From JANQIO01 sp965601975 (GTDB lineage: Bacteria; Pseudomonadota; Gammaproteobacteria; Pseudomonadales; Halieaceae), in NCBI GenBank assembly GCA_965601975.1, contig OZ271856.1:3348001-3412000 (forward strand): 64,000 nt of DNA, given 5' to 3'. A program made the translations under genes and the position numbers. Shown here piece by piece: positions 30,566 through 40,231 of the stretch; the stretch's first letter is position 1; every line of letters starts with the position of its first letter. Below the pieces are notes generated by a model that saw only the letters and a program-made list of their open reading frames with translations, did no database searches and was not told the origin of the DNA.

Positions 30566-31851
30566 TGTCTGATTTCATCGAAGGGCTGCTGGTAGACGCA
30601 CCCGCTCCGGCCTGGCTGCAGGCCCGCCGTGAGCAGGGTCGTGAGCGCTGGCTGGCCAGCCACAAGCCCACCCGCAAGACCGAGGACTGGAAATACACCA
30701 GCCTGCTCCCGCTGGAGCGGGAATTTTTGGCGGCACAGCCGACGGAAGCCGGGTTCGTCCCCGCACTCGATGCGCTGCCCGCACTGGGTGGCCAGCGCCT
30801 GGTATTTATCGACGGCGCCCTGCAGGAGAACACTATCGAGCTGCCGGCGGGCGTCAGCCTGGTGCGCTTCGCAGACGCCACCGACGAACAGGCCCAGCAG
30901 ATCCAGCAGCACCTGGGCAGCGCGATTCGCGATGACAAACACCTGTTCGCCAATCTCAACGATGCGACCCTGGCAGACGGCCTGTGGCTGCACGTGGCGG
31001 CAGATGCCAACCTGTCAGAGCCCCTGCACCTGGTCTACCTGACCTCTGAGCGCGAGCCCGCGTTCACCGTCAATCACCGGCTGCTGGTGGTGCTGGAAGA
31101 CAACGCCCGGGCGAATATCGTCGAACACTTTGCCGGTGACAGCGCCGCGGCGTTCACCAACAGCATCAGCGAATTTGTACTGGGTGCTGGCAGCAAACTC
31201 ACCCACTGCCGGCTGCAGCTCGAACAGGGCGGCGCCATGCACATCGGCGGTGTACACGCGCGGCTGGACCGCGACAGCCACCTGGACAGTTTCCACCTGG
31301 CGCTGGGGAGCGACCTCAAGCGCATCGACCTGGTGGTGGACCACGCCGGTCCCGGTGCGCACTGTGACCTGAACGGCATCTACCTGCTGCGCAACAAGGA
31401 ACACGTGGACTACCACAGCACCATCGAGCACGCCGTACCCCACTGCACCACTGACGAGGTGTTCCGTGGCATCATCGGCGATGAGGCGTCGGCAGTATTC
31501 AACGGCCGCATCCATATCCATCCGGATGCCCAGAAGACCCGCGCCGAGCTGTCCAACAAGAATCTGCTCACCAGCACCAGTGCCGAGATCAACACCAAGC
31601 CGGAGCTGGAAATCTACGCCGACGACGTGCAGTGCGCCCATGGCGCCACCGTCGCCCAGCTGGATGAGGGCATGCTGCACTACCTGCGCACCCGCGGCGT
31701 GAGCCGGGACGAGGCGGAAGTGATGCTCAGCTACGGCTTCATCAATGAGCTGGTGGAAGGGCTTGAGAACGAAGCGCTGAAAGATTTCCTGCACCCGCTG
31801 CTGGCCCAGCGCCTGTCGCGGGATCCGGAGCTGACGAGGCACCTGGCATGA
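30565..31851 (+). CDS. sufD: Fe-S cluster assembly protein SufD
   Basis: The 428-aa scaffold partner of SufB is recognised by RKTEDWKYTSL near residue 40, HYHSTIEH-like DYHSTIEHAVPHC, GRIHIHPDAQKT and CAHGATVAQLDE with HYLRTRG. The His in CAHGAT is conserved in SufD. It overlaps sufC at its start and sufS at its end (ATGA). Confidence 0.96.
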   Translation: MSDFIEGLLVDAPAPAWLQARREQGRERWLASHKPTRKTEDWKYTSLLPLEREFLAAQPTEAGFVPALDALPALGGQRLVFIDGALQENTIELPAGVSLVRFADATDEQAQQIQQHLGSAIRDDKHLFANLNDATLADGLWLHVAADANLSEPLHLVYLTSEREPAFTVNHRLLVVLEDNARANIVEHFAGDSAAAFTNSISEFVLGAGSKLTHCRLQLEQGGAMHIGGVHARLDRDSHLDSFHLALGSDLKRIDLVVDHAGPGAHCDLNGIYLLRNKEHVDYHSTIEHAVPHCTTDEVFRGIIGDEASAVFNGRIHIHPDAQKTRAELSNKNLLTSTSAEINTKPELEIYADDVQCAHGATVAQLDEGMLHYLRTRGVSRDEAEVMLSYGFINELVEGLENEALKDFLHPLLAQRLSRDPELTRHLA

Positions 31852-33092
31852 CCGCCGCGAACCAGCCCATCACCGCGTTCGATCCCTACGCGATCCGCAA
31901 GGAATTCCCTATCCTGCAGCAGGAGGTGAACGGCCACCCCCTGGTGTACCTGGACAATGCCGCCACCACCCAGAAGCCGGAAGCGGTAATCGAGGCGATC
32001 ACCCACTACTACCGGCACGACAATGCCAATGTGCATCGCGGCGCCCACGCGTTGAGTGACCGTGCCACGCGCGCCTTCGAAGACGCCCGCGAAACAACGG
32101 CCCGGTTCCTGAACAGCCCGTCCTCACGACAGGTCATCTGGGTTCGCGGTGTTACCGAAGCGGTCAACCTGGTGGCCAATAGCTGGGGTCGCAGCAACCT
32201 TGGCGAAGGCGATCGCGTGCTGCTCCCCTACCTGGAACACCACAGCGATATCGTGCCCTGGCAGATGATCTGCGCGGCCGTCGGCGCCACGGTGGAACCC
32301 ATCCCGGTTACGGATGAGGGCGAGATCGACCTGGCCGCACTGGACGACTTGCTGGACGAGCGCGTGAAGATGGTCGCGCTCAACCATGTGTCCAACGCCA
32401 TCGGCACCGTGAACCCGGTGGCAGAGGTAATCGAGAAGGCACACGCGGTGGGTGCCAAGGTGCTGGTGGACGGCGCCCAGGCCGTCGCCCACTGGCCTGT
32501 TGACGTGCAGGCCATGGACTGCGATTTCTACGCGTTCTCCGGGCACAAGCTTTTCGGGCCCACCGGGATCGGCGTGCTGTGGGGCCGCGAGGAACTTCTC
32601 GATGCCATGCCGCCGTTCCTGGGCGGCGGAGAGATGATCGAGACCGTGTCGTTTGCGGGGACCACCTTCAACACGATCCCCTTTAAATTCGAGGCGGGCA
32701 CCCCACATATTGAAGGTGTCATCGGTCTGGGTGCGGCCATTGACTGGCTCAACGGCATCGACCGGAAGGCCGCGGCAGCGCACGAGCAGGACCTGCTGGA
32801 ATACACGCTGAAGCTGGCCGAGGACATCCCGGGCCTGAGACGTATCGGCACCTCGGTTCATTCGGCGGGCATCTTCAGCTTCCTGCTGGAAGGGTGTCAT
32901 CCGTCGGACCTGGGCATGCTGCTGGACCAACAGGGCATTGCCGTTCGCACCGGCCATCACTGCGCGCAGCCGCTGATGGACCGCTACGGCGTTCCCGGCA
33001 CGGCCCGCGCCAGCTATTCTATTTACAACACCCGCGAGGACGTGGATGCGTTGTTCGCGGGAATCCGCAAGGCCCAGGCTCTGTTTGCCTGA
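31848..33092 (+). CDS. sufS: Cysteine desulfurase SufS
   Basis: This PLP enzyme takes sulfur from cysteine for SufBCD. The 414-aa protein has the PLP lysine K234 in FSGHKLFGPTG and the persulfide-forming C372 in RTGHHCAQPLM. The group II desulfurase form fits the presence of sufE at the end of the cluster, which accepts the persulfide. The start overlaps sufD by four bases. Confidence 0.97.
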   Translation: MTAANQPITAFDPYAIRKEFPILQQEVNGHPLVYLDNAATTQKPEAVIEAITHYYRHDNANVHRGAHALSDRATRAFEDARETTARFLNSPSSRQVIWVRGVTEAVNLVANSWGRSNLGEGDRVLLPYLEHHSDIVPWQMICAAVGATVEPIPVTDEGEIDLAALDDLLDERVKMVALNHVSNAIGTVNPVAEVIEKAHAVGAKVLVDGAQAVAHWPVDVQAMDCDFYAFSGHKLFGPTGIGVLWGREELLDAMPPFLGGGEMIETVSFAGTTFNTIPFKFEAGTPHIEGVIGLGAAIDWLNGIDRKAAAAHEQDLLEYTLKLAEDIPGLRRIGTSVHSAGIFSFLLEGCHPSDLGMLLDQQGIAVRTGHHCAQPLMDRYGVPGTARASYSIYNTREDVDALFAGIRKAQALFA

Positions 33093-33159
33093 GCTGAGGG
33101 CTCTTTTCATGAGCTCAAGACTGTTCAGCCAGGCGCGGATTAGGGAAGAGGTTTAAAGG

Positions 33160-33516
33160 ATGAGTGTAGAAACCTTTGATGTCAGCACCGACGTAATCAG
33201 CGTCACGCCGGAAGCAGCTTCGCACCTGAAGCAGACCGCCGAGGCCAAGGGTGCCAGCGCGGTGCGCATCAGCGTCAAGGAAAGCGGCTGCACCGGCTAC
33301 ATGTACGTGATGGAAGAAGTGAACTCCGGTGAAGATGCTGACGTCACGGTAGACCTGGACAACGGCATGCATGTATTCGTCGATGCAGATTCCATTGGCG
33401 TTCTGCGCGGCACAGAGCTGGACTACGTGCGCGAGGGCATCAACCGTACCCTGAAGTTCAACAATCCCAACGTCACCGCCGCCTGCGGCTGCGGTGAATC
33501 CTTCAGCATCGAATAG
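33160..33516 (+). CDS. sufA: A-type Fe-S carrier (SufA/IscA/HesB family)
   Basis: The 118-aa protein has the three ligand cysteines C44 (ESGCTG), C109 and C111 (CGCGES) of A-type carriers, which pass clusters to target enzymes. It starts 67 bases after sufS and lies seven bases before sufT. SufA and IscA-like members cannot be separated firmly by sequence alone; the suf context favours SufA. Confidence 0.9.
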   Translation: MSVETFDVSTDVISVTPEAASHLKQTAEAKGASAVRISVKESGCTGYMYVMEEVNSGEDADVTVDLDNGMHVFVDADSIGVLRGTELDYVREGINRTLKFNNPNVTAACGCGESFSIE

Positions 33517-33522
33517 ACAGCA

Positions 33523-34065
33523 ATGACCGCACAGGAACGCACCATTCTCACCACCACCCGGGACTGCCCTGCCAGGCTGGTACCCGTGGGCGACAAGCTG
33601 ACCATACCCGCGCACACCTTCGTGACGCTTACGCAATCCCTGGGCGGCAACTACACACTGACCTACAACGGCAACATGGTGCGGGTGGACGGAACCGATG
33701 CCGACGCCCTGGGCCTGGAGCCCATCGTGCTGGAATTCGAGGCGCCCGGCGACGGCTCCATTCACGAGGAGCAGGTCTGGGAAGCCCTGCACACGGTGTT
33801 CGACCCGGAAATCCCGGTGGACCTGGTCAACCTGGGCCTGATCTACAAGGTCGACATCGACCAGGCGAAAGGACGGGTGGATATCCAGATGACGCTGACT
33901 GCCCCCGGCTGCGGCATGGGCCCGGTACTCGTCGGCGACGTGGAGCACCGCGTCGCACTGGTGCCCAACGTCAAGGAAGTCTCCGTCGAGCTGGTGTTCG
34001 ATCCCCCCTGGCACCGCGAGATGATGTCGGAAGAAGCCCAGCTCGAAACGGGCATGTTCTTTTAG
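33523..34065 (+). CDS. sufT: Fe-S maturation protein SufT (DUF59/MIP18 domain)
   Basis: The 180-aa protein has a C-terminal MIP18-type domain (about 80-160) with DPEIPVDLVNLGLIY and the conserved cysteine in LTAPGCGMG, preceded by a SufT-type N-terminal extension with QSLGGNYTLTYNGNMVRV. SufT assists Fe-S protein maturation in other bacteria. It follows the A-type carrier by seven bases, within the suf operon. Confidence 0.92.
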   Translation: MTAQERTILTTTRDCPARLVPVGDKLTIPAHTFVTLTQSLGGNYTLTYNGNMVRVDGTDADALGLEPIVLEFEAPGDGSIHEEQVWEALHTVFDPEIPVDLVNLGLIYKVDIDQAKGRVDIQMTLTAPGCGMGPVLVGDVEHRVALVPNVKEVSVELVFDPPWHREMMSEEAQLETGMFF

Positions 34066-34198
34066 GGTCACTATACCCCATCTGAACCGAGGTCAACCGC
34101 GCCGCAGGATCCTTGCTTTTGTGCGAATTTCCAGTGGCGATACTTGTCGGGAGCCGGCGAGCCGGGTATTAATCACGCGTAGCGGTATGAGGTACAAA

Positions 34199-35683
34199 AT
34201 GAGAGGGAACTCATTTCTACTGTGCATTCTCTGCACCGCCATCAGCGCCTGCGGCAGCGGTGGCATCGGTTCGATAGGCAGTATAGACATACCTGAACCG
34301 GTACAGGAGGTGTATCAGCTCGACACACCCCGCTCCTCCAACCCGCCGCCAAACAGCGGCGCACCAGACCTCGACGCCCAGACTTTTGACCTGGCCAACG
34401 TCGGATACGAGGAAGTGGAATTTTTCCTTGAAGGCACGGCCAATTCCTACATAAACATCAGTGGGGCTCTGGAGGACGGGCTCTGGTTCGTGCAGCAGGC
34501 GGACCTCGCCGCTTACAAGACGCGCATCGTCGTACACCGACCCATCGATCCCACATCAGCAAGGGGGCGCACCGTCATCGAATGGATGAACGCCGAACAA
34601 GGCGGCGATACACCGCTGTGCTGGCGCAACAGTCATGTCGAGATCTATCGCAGCGGCGCGGTGTGGGTCGGTGTGACAGCACAGACTGACGGGATTTCCC
34701 GCCTGAACCGCGTCAATCCGGTGCGCTACGATTCACTGTCCCACCCGGGCGACAGCTTCTCCTACGACATTTTTGCCCAGGTCACGGCCGCGCTGCGCAG
34801 CCCCGATGGTGTAGACCCCATGGGCGGGCGACCCACGGGCACAATTGTGGCCTGTGGTCACAGCGAAGCGGCCGATCGGTTGGTAACATTCACCAACGGC
34901 GTTGAGCAGGCGTACCAGTCCAGCGGCTATGACGGCATCCTCATCATCAGCCGCAGCGAGAAGCCCTCAGCGATTTCACAGCCACCGCAGGACTTCAGGG
35001 ACACGCGTGCAGGTACGCTGATACGCGAAGACAATCGGCTCCCGGTGTTGACGGTGCAATCGGAAACCGATGTCATCAATCGCGGCTCAGCAGAAGCGCG
35101 CCAGCCTGACAGCAATAGTTTCCGCCTCTGGGAAATCGCCGGCTCGGCCAATCTCGACTACTACAGCATCGACAACGGACGCGGCGATGCCAGCGGCGAT
35201 CCCATGTTCGCTGCGCAGGTCGAAGTGAGCCGGATCGGTGACGATATTGAATGCGAGCAAGCCGTCAACACCGGCCCGACCCACTACGTCCTGAACCAGG
35301 GCCTGCGCGCAGTGGTGGACTGGTCTGCCAGTGGTTCACCGGCCAGTGCCGCCTCGCGCCTGGAGCTGGATGAGCAGGGTGACCTGGTGCTCGACGTCAA
35401 CAACAACGCAATCGGTGGCCTGCGCACGCCCTTCTCCGACGCTCCGGCCGCTACCCTGTCAGGGCTCGGTAATGGCTCATCCGGTACCTGCGCCCGCCTC
35501 GGCACCACAGCCCTGTTTGCCGCGGACTACATGGCGAGCCTGTATGTTGAACAGGCAGGCTATGTCGAGGCCGTCAGTAATGCCGCCGACGCGGCGGTCG
35601 CGAGTGGCCATCTGACGCGCGAAGACGCGGACGCCATCGTCGCCTGGGCGCCCAGCCAGTGGGAATTCCAGGTCGGCCTGTAG
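34199..35683 (+). CDS. Predicted lipoprotein with alpha/beta-hydrolase domain
   Basis: The chosen start at 34199 has GAGG seven bases upstream and gives a lipoprotein signal with lipobox TAISAC (C18). The mature 477-residue protein resembles the alpha/beta-hydrolase domain family PF20091, with VVHRPIDPTSARGRTVIEW and a nucleophile elbow CGHSEAA (Ser222). An esterase-like activity in the cell envelope is likely, the substrate unknown. It sits between sufT and sufE although it has no evident Fe-S role. A 134-base gap before it and its envelope location suggest an insertion with its own promoter. Confidence 0.8.
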   Translation: MRGNSFLLCILCTAISACGSGGIGSIGSIDIPEPVQEVYQLDTPRSSNPPPNSGAPDLDAQTFDLANVGYEEVEFFLEGTANSYINISGALEDGLWFVQQADLAAYKTRIVVHRPIDPTSARGRTVIEWMNAEQGGDTPLCWRNSHVEIYRSGAVWVGVTAQTDGISRLNRVNPVRYDSLSHPGDSFSYDIFAQVTAALRSPDGVDPMGGRPTGTIVACGHSEAADRLVTFTNGVEQAYQSSGYDGILIISRSEKPSAISQPPQDFRDTRAGTLIREDNRLPVLTVQSETDVINRGSAEARQPDSNSFRLWEIAGSANLDYYSIDNGRGDASGDPMFAAQVEVSRIGDDIECEQAVNTGPTHYVLNQGLRAVVDWSASGSPASAASRLELDEQGDLVLDVNNNAIGGLRTPFSDAPAATLSGLGNGSSGTCARLGTTALFAADYMASLYVEQAGYVEAVSNAADAAVASGHLTREDADAIVAWAPSQWEFQVGL

Positions 35684-35750
35684 CGCCCCCACACTGTGTG
35701 CAAGGTGGTAGGCTGTCTGATATAAAGCGTCTCCACAACGGAGCCTGACC

Positions 35751-36185
35751 ATGAGTGCCAACTCGCCTTTCGGCCATTCCATCAGCAGCGACGACATCGT
35801 CGACACCCTCGGCTTCTTCGACAGCTGGGAAGACCGCTACAAGTACATCATCGACCTGGGCAAGGAACTGCCTGCAATGGATGCGAGCCTGCACACCGAC
35901 GACCGCCTGGTGCGCGGCTGCCAGAGCCAGGTGTGGATAGAAACAGCGATCGAGGATGGGAAACTGCAGATCGCCGTGGATTCCGATGCGTTTATCGTCA
36001 AGGGTCTGTTAGGAGTCGTCCTCGCCGCCTACAACAACAAGACGCCTGACGAGGTGCTGGGCTTCGATATCGACAGCTACTTCGACGAGCTCGAACTCAT
36101 GAATCACCTCTCTCCCACCCGCGGCAACGGCCTGCGTGCCATGGTGGCGCGCATCCGCGATATCGCCACGAACGCTGCTGCCTAG
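35751..36185 (+). CDS. sufE: Sulfur-acceptor protein SufE
   Basis: The 144-aa protein accepts persulfide from SufS. The active cysteine is C57 in RGCQSQVW. IIDLGKELPAMD and SPTRGNGLRAMV are family blocks. It is separated from sufA-sufT by the hydrolase lipoprotein gene, and a TATAAA-like box upstream may give it its own promoter. Its TAG stop shares the tetranucleotide CTAG with the stop of the opposing Xre gene. Confidence 0.95.
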   Translation: MSANSPFGHSISSDDIVDTLGFFDSWEDRYKYIIDLGKELPAMDASLHTDDRLVRGCQSQVWIETAIEDGKLQIAVDSDAFIVKGLLGVVLAAYNNKTPDEVLGFDIDSYFDELELMNHLSPTRGNGLRAMVARIRDIATNAAA

Positions 36186-36415
36186 GACCAGACCGCTTCG
36201 TCGTCTTCCGGCAGGTAGCGGAATACCGCATCCAGAGGCACCCCGAACACCAGCGCAATCCTGAACGCCACCTCAAGCGAGGGTGAGTAGCGATTCTTCT
36301 CGATGGCTGCCACAGTCTGCCGGGTCACACCGATTTCCTCTGCCAGTTCCTGCTGGGTCATCTCGCCGGCGTCGAAGCGCAGCCGGCGGATGTTGTTGTG
36401 AATCGCCCGGGGCAT
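36182..36415 (-). CDS. Small Xre-family transcriptional regulator
   Basis: The 77-aa protein is almost entirely a helix-turn-helix: NIRRLRFDAGEMTQQELAEEIGV followed by TRQTVAAIEKNRYSPSLEVAFRIA. It resembles the YozG-like regulators that are commonly paired with a small membrane protein. Its start overlaps the stop of the membrane gene (TGATG), so the two form a coupled pair. Palindromes at 36922-36960 upstream of the pair are candidate operators. Confidence 0.9.
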   Translation of the reverse strand: MPRAIHNNIRRLRFDAGEMTQQELAEEIGVTRQTVAAIEKNRYSPSLEVAFRIALVFGVPLDAVFRYLPEDDEAVWS

Positions 36416-36918
36416 CAGGCGGCCAGGCCGCGGCGGTAGAAGTAGATCTGGGCGCCGTAGCGCGTCACCTCGCTGGCCACCAGGGCGGCCAGCAACAGGT
36501 TGGCCGCCTCGAACAGGTCTACCCCCAGGTAACTGCCGGCCTCTTGCATGGCGCCGCCGACCAGGATACGGCCGAGCGTGAGGACGATCCCGATGGTCAA
36601 CACATGGTGACTGATGGCCGCCGAGCGACTGGCAATCAAACGGTCCCGTTCGTCCGCCGGCGCATCCGCGTCGGCCTGGTCCCAGGTCGCCAGAATTACG
36701 TGAAACACGACCTCGATGATGACCAGGGCCACTACCACGCCGATAGCGGTGCAGAGCATGGCCGCCAGCGTACGTTCCGGCGTACCGGCCAGCAGGTCGG
36801 CAAAATAGCCGCCGTAGACCAGCAACACCGCCAGCAGTGAGATCAGGGCGGTCTTTTCGCGAAAGGAGAGTTCTTCGACCTCGGCCATGTCGGTATCCAT
36901 GTAAAACAATACCGACAT
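36415..36918 (-). CDS. Four-helix membrane protein paired with the Xre regulator
   Basis: The 167-aa protein has four hydrophobic segments (near residues 23-45, 52-75, 105-122 and 132-148) and a charged loop DQADADAPADERDRLIASR between the second and third. I do not recognise a named family with confidence; it resembles small DUF2178-like membrane proteins. Starts at 36918, 36900 or 36888 are all possible and none has a clear ribosome site. The partner Xre regulator follows directly. Confidence 0.75.
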   Translation of the reverse strand: MSVLFYMDTDMAEVEELSFREKTALISLLAVLLVYGGYFADLLAGTPERTLAAMLCTAIGVVVALVIIEVVFHVILATWDQADADAPADERDRLIASRSAAISHHVLTIGIVLTLGRILVGGAMQEAGSYLGVDLFEAANLLLAALVASEVTRYGAQIYFYRRGLAA

Positions 36919-36921
36919 AAT

Positions 36922-36960
36922 GTAAGGAAAATCTTACTCAATGTAAAATATTTTTTACAT
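36922..36960. promoter_or_regulatory. Two palindromic candidate operators of the membrane protein-Xre pair
   Basis: GTAAG-N6-CTTAC (36922-36937) and ATGTAAAA-N4-TTTTACAT (36941-36960) lie directly before the pair, in a sharply AT-rich patch. Both contain the same GTAA half site. Autoregulation by the 77-aa Xre protein is the simplest reading. Confidence 0.55.
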
Positions 36961-37916
36961 TAACGTCCGACTCGGGCGGCGCGGGATCGCCGGCCGCTCT
37001 CGTCCGTGGATACCAGCGCCTCCGAGGTCAGCAGGTCGATGGTGCTGATCTCGGTCGTGCCGACCAGGCCTTCGATGCTTTCCCGCAGGGTTCCGGTGAA
37101 CAGGCCGCTGGGATCCTGCACGTCTGCCACCTGCACCCGGGACACCGTCTGGTAGAGCATGTTGTCTTCAAGGTGCCAGTCCGAATCGATATCCACACTC
37201 ATCGCGAATACCGTCCGGTTCTCTCCGGGATAGATCAGCACCAGATCCCCTTGAAACTGCGCGGTGTGGTCCGGGCGGATGCTGCTGCGCCCCGCCAGGA
37301 TGATGTTGAAGTCGCCCTCGGACACTTCATCCAGTTCATACCAGTTGCCGACGAGCAGGGATTCGAGGTGTTGGTGCCTGCGCTGACTGCTGCGCAGCAA
37401 CTCAGTAAAGCGGTACTCTGATCGGGCGTTCAGTGTGCCGCGGAACCACTCGGCACCGCAGGGTGTGAGGACATTGAGCTCGAGATCGGTTTCCACGGGC
37501 GTCAGGTCCACCTGCACCGGCCCCAGGCGCATGAGCTCACGATCGAAATAGGCCTTCAGTTGCTCTGTAATGGAGCCGATGATCCGGTCGGCGCGCGCCG
37601 TCTCATCGCGATCCAGGCCGCCGACGAACTGGCGCAGGTCTTCCCGCCACTGCCCCTGCATGCAGCGCTCGAGCCCCGCGGACTGCACCTGGCGGAATTT
37701 CCCGTGCTCGAGAACCTCGTCGAAGCGCGGCTTGTCGAAATCGAACTGCCGCACGCTGTCCGCGAGTTCCTCACCCCGGGTAGTCGAAGGAGCCGATGTG
37801 AGCACGATGCCGTCTATGCCCTCGGCGGGGCCGTCAGCGTCGGTACTGCAACCTCTCGAGAGACCGTTGCAACCCACAAAGGCCAGGGTTACAACTGCGA
37901 GAAGTATTATTCTCAT
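36960..37916 (-). CDS. Predicted lipoprotein of unknown function
   Basis: The 318-aa protein has a lipoprotein signal, MRIILLAVVTLAFVGC, with Cys16 as the lipidated residue. The rest is soluble, acidic and arginine-rich, with paired cysteines near 85 and 152 and repeated short beta-like stretches (DFNIILAGRSSIRPD, GDLVLIYPGENRTVFAM). I recognise no family. It is a single gene; its stop abuts the AT-rich operator region of the next transcription unit. Confidence 0.7.
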   Translation of the reverse strand: MRIILLAVVTLAFVGCNGLSRGCSTDADGPAEGIDGIVLTSAPSTTRGEELADSVRQFDFDKPRFDEVLEHGKFRQVQSAGLERCMQGQWREDLRQFVGGLDRDETARADRIIGSITEQLKAYFDRELMRLGPVQVDLTPVETDLELNVLTPCGAEWFRGTLNARSEYRFTELLRSSQRRHQHLESLLVGNWYELDEVSEGDFNIILAGRSSIRPDHTAQFQGDLVLIYPGENRTVFAMSVDIDSDWHLEDNMLYQTVSRVQVADVQDPSGLFTGTLRESIEGLVGTTEISTIDLLTSEALVSTDESGRRSRAARVGR

Positions 37917-38087
37917 TGCACCGCCCTACTGCCAATGGGCTACAGCTTAGAGTGCTCGCTCCCACGCACAATCGACCGTATGGTGTATTCGGCGCACTAG
38001 CCCAAAGGTCGCGCCCACCCGGCAGGTTGGTGGCAAACCATTGGCCAACTCTGACAGTACCTTGCAGCGGCTGCCGCTACCTTGCGG

Positions 38088-40157
38088 CTAGAAGCCCTTG
38101 CCCTCTTCCGCCAGCTTGACCAGCAGCGGCGCCGGCTCGAAGGCCTCGTCGCCGGTTGCTTCCCGATACTGGCGCAGCGTCGCCACCACCTTGTCGAGGC
38201 CAACGCTGTTGGCGTAGTGCATGGGGCCGCCCCGGTACACCGGCCAGCCGTAGCCGTAGACCCAGATCACGTCGATGTCGCTGGCGCGAATGGCGATGCC
38301 CTCGTCCAGGATCTTCGCCCCTTCGTTGATCATCGGGTACAGGCAGCGCTCGAGGATTTCGTCATCGGATACCTCGCGTCGTTCCAGTCCCGCCTTCTCG
38401 GAAAACTCGAGAATGATTTTCTCCACGTCAGCCGACGGACTGGGATTGCGCTTCTCGTCGTAGTCATAATAGCCGGCGCCGGTCTTCTGGCCGCGACGGT
38501 CCTGTTCGCAGAGCACGTCGCGAATCGTTTCACCCTTGGACGTCTCGGCGCTCCAGCCGATATCCAGGCCCGCCAGGTCGCTCATCTGGAACACACCCAT
38601 GGGCAGACCGAAGTCCACCAGCACCTTGTCCACCTGCTGTGGCAAGGCGCCTTCGAGGATCAACTGCTGGCCCTGGGCCTGGCGCTGGAACAGGATGCGG
38701 TTGCCGACAAAGCCCGGGCACACGCCGACACAGGCCGGGACCTTCTTGATGCGCTTGGCCAGGCTCATGCAGGTCTTGAGTACGTCCTTCTCGGTGGCCT
38801 CGCCCCGCACGACTTCCAGCAGTTTCATCACATTGGCGGGTGAGAAGAAGTGCAGGCCCAATACGTCACCCGGACGTGAGGTGACCGACGCAATCTCGTT
38901 GACGTCCAGGGCTGAGGTGTTGGAGGCAAGGATCGCGCCCGGCTTGGCGATGGCGTCGAGCTTGCTGAATATCTCCTTCTTGATATCCATGTTCTCGAAC
39001 ACCGCCTCGATGATGATGTCGCAGTCGGCCAGGTCTTCGAGGGCCAGGCTGCCGGTGATCAGGCCGCAGCGTGTCTCGACGTCCTCAGCGCTGATGCGCC
39101 CTTTGGCCGCGGTGTTCTCGTAGTTCTTGCGAATGACGCCGAGGCCCCGGTCCAGGGCTTCCTGCGCGGTCTCGACGATCGTCACCGGCAGGCCGATGTT
39201 GGCGAAGTTCATGGAGATGCCGCCGCCCATGGTACCGGCGCCGATCACGCCCACCTTCTCGATGGAGCGCTCCGGTGTGTCCCTGGGGACATCGGGTATC
39301 TTGGCGGCTTCCCGCTCGGAGAAAAAGAAGTACTGCTGCGCGGTGGACTGGGGGCCCGCCATCAACTCCATGAACAGCTCCCGCTCGACGGCCATGCCCT
39401 CGTCGAAGGGCTTGTTCACGGCTGCCTCGATACAGCAGATGTTGTACTCAGGCGCCAGGAAGCCCCGGGCCTTGCGCGCAATCGCCTTACGGAAGTCGTC
39501 GAATATGCCGGGGTTGTCGCGGGCAGGCTGCAACTTGTCATCCAGGTCGCGGATGCGCACCAGCGGAATATCTTCCTCCAGCACTTTGCGCGCAAACGCC
39601 AGGGCGCCGTCGCGAAGATCGCCCTCGACGATCTCGGCCACCAGGCCGTGCTGCAGGGCCTCGGCGCTGCCGATCTGCACGCCGCTGGTCATCATCACAA
39701 GGGCCTGGTCGACGCCCACCACCCGCGGCAGCCGCTGGGTGCCACCGGCACCGGGCAGCAGGCCCAGGTTTACCTCCGGCAAGCCAAACCGGGCGCCGGC
39801 ATCACAGACGCGGAAGTGGCAGCACAGGGCAGTCTCCAGGCCGCCCCCGAGCGCGGTGCCGTGGATTGCCGCGATGATAGGCTTCGCCGCGTTCTCCATG
39901 GTGTCGAGGGTTTCGTGCAGGCCGGGCTCCTTCGGCGGCCCGCCGAACTCGGTGATATCCGCCCCGGCGATAAATGTGCGCCCCGCACAGATCAACACCA
40001 CGGCCTTGACCGCATCATCGGACAGGCTCTGCTCGATACCCTCCTTGATGCCCTGCCGCACCCCCTGGCTAAGCGCGTTGACAGGTGGATTGTCGATAGT
40101 CAGGACGGCGACGCCGTCTTCTACGGTGAGGTCGACCATGTCGGTGATGGCAGTCAT
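38088..40157 (-). CDS. Fused enoyl-CoA hydratase / 3-hydroxyacyl-CoA dehydrogenase
   Basis: This 689-aa enzyme carries two steps of fatty-acid beta-oxidation. The N-terminal crotonase domain (1-190) has AAIHGTALGGGLETAL and GLPEVNLGLLPGAGG; the dehydrogenase Rossmann domain starts near 300 with VGVIGAGTMGGGIS and has the catalytic His in LHFFSPANVMKLLEVV. Two C-terminal helical domains follow. AGGAG lies before the ATG at 40157. It resembles FadJ or peroxisomal-type enzymes, but no thiolase gene is beside it, so I give no symbol. Confidence 0.92.
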   Translation of the reverse strand: MTAITDMVDLTVEDGVAVLTIDNPPVNALSQGVRQGIKEGIEQSLSDDAVKAVVLICAGRTFIAGADITEFGGPPKEPGLHETLDTMENAAKPIIAAIHGTALGGGLETALCCHFRVCDAGARFGLPEVNLGLLPGAGGTQRLPRVVGVDQALVMMTSGVQIGSAEALQHGLVAEIVEGDLRDGALAFARKVLEEDIPLVRIRDLDDKLQPARDNPGIFDDFRKAIARKARGFLAPEYNICCIEAAVNKPFDEGMAVERELFMELMAGPQSTAQQYFFFSEREAAKIPDVPRDTPERSIEKVGVIGAGTMGGGISMNFANIGLPVTIVETAQEALDRGLGVIRKNYENTAAKGRISAEDVETRCGLITGSLALEDLADCDIIIEAVFENMDIKKEIFSKLDAIAKPGAILASNTSALDVNEIASVTSRPGDVLGLHFFSPANVMKLLEVVRGEATEKDVLKTCMSLAKRIKKVPACVGVCPGFVGNRILFQRQAQGQQLILEGALPQQVDKVLVDFGLPMGVFQMSDLAGLDIGWSAETSKGETIRDVLCEQDRRGQKTGAGYYDYDEKRNPSPSADVEKIILEFSEKAGLERREVSDDEILERCLYPMINEGAKILDEGIAIRASDIDVIWVYGYGWPVYRGGPMHYANSVGLDKVVATLRQYREATGDEAFEPAPLLVKLAEEGKGF

Positions 40158-40231
40158 CGGTATCTCCTGGGTAAAAAAACGGCACACAGTATAAAGCAGC
40201 TACGCCGCGCTTTTTCTTTTATGATCGCGGG

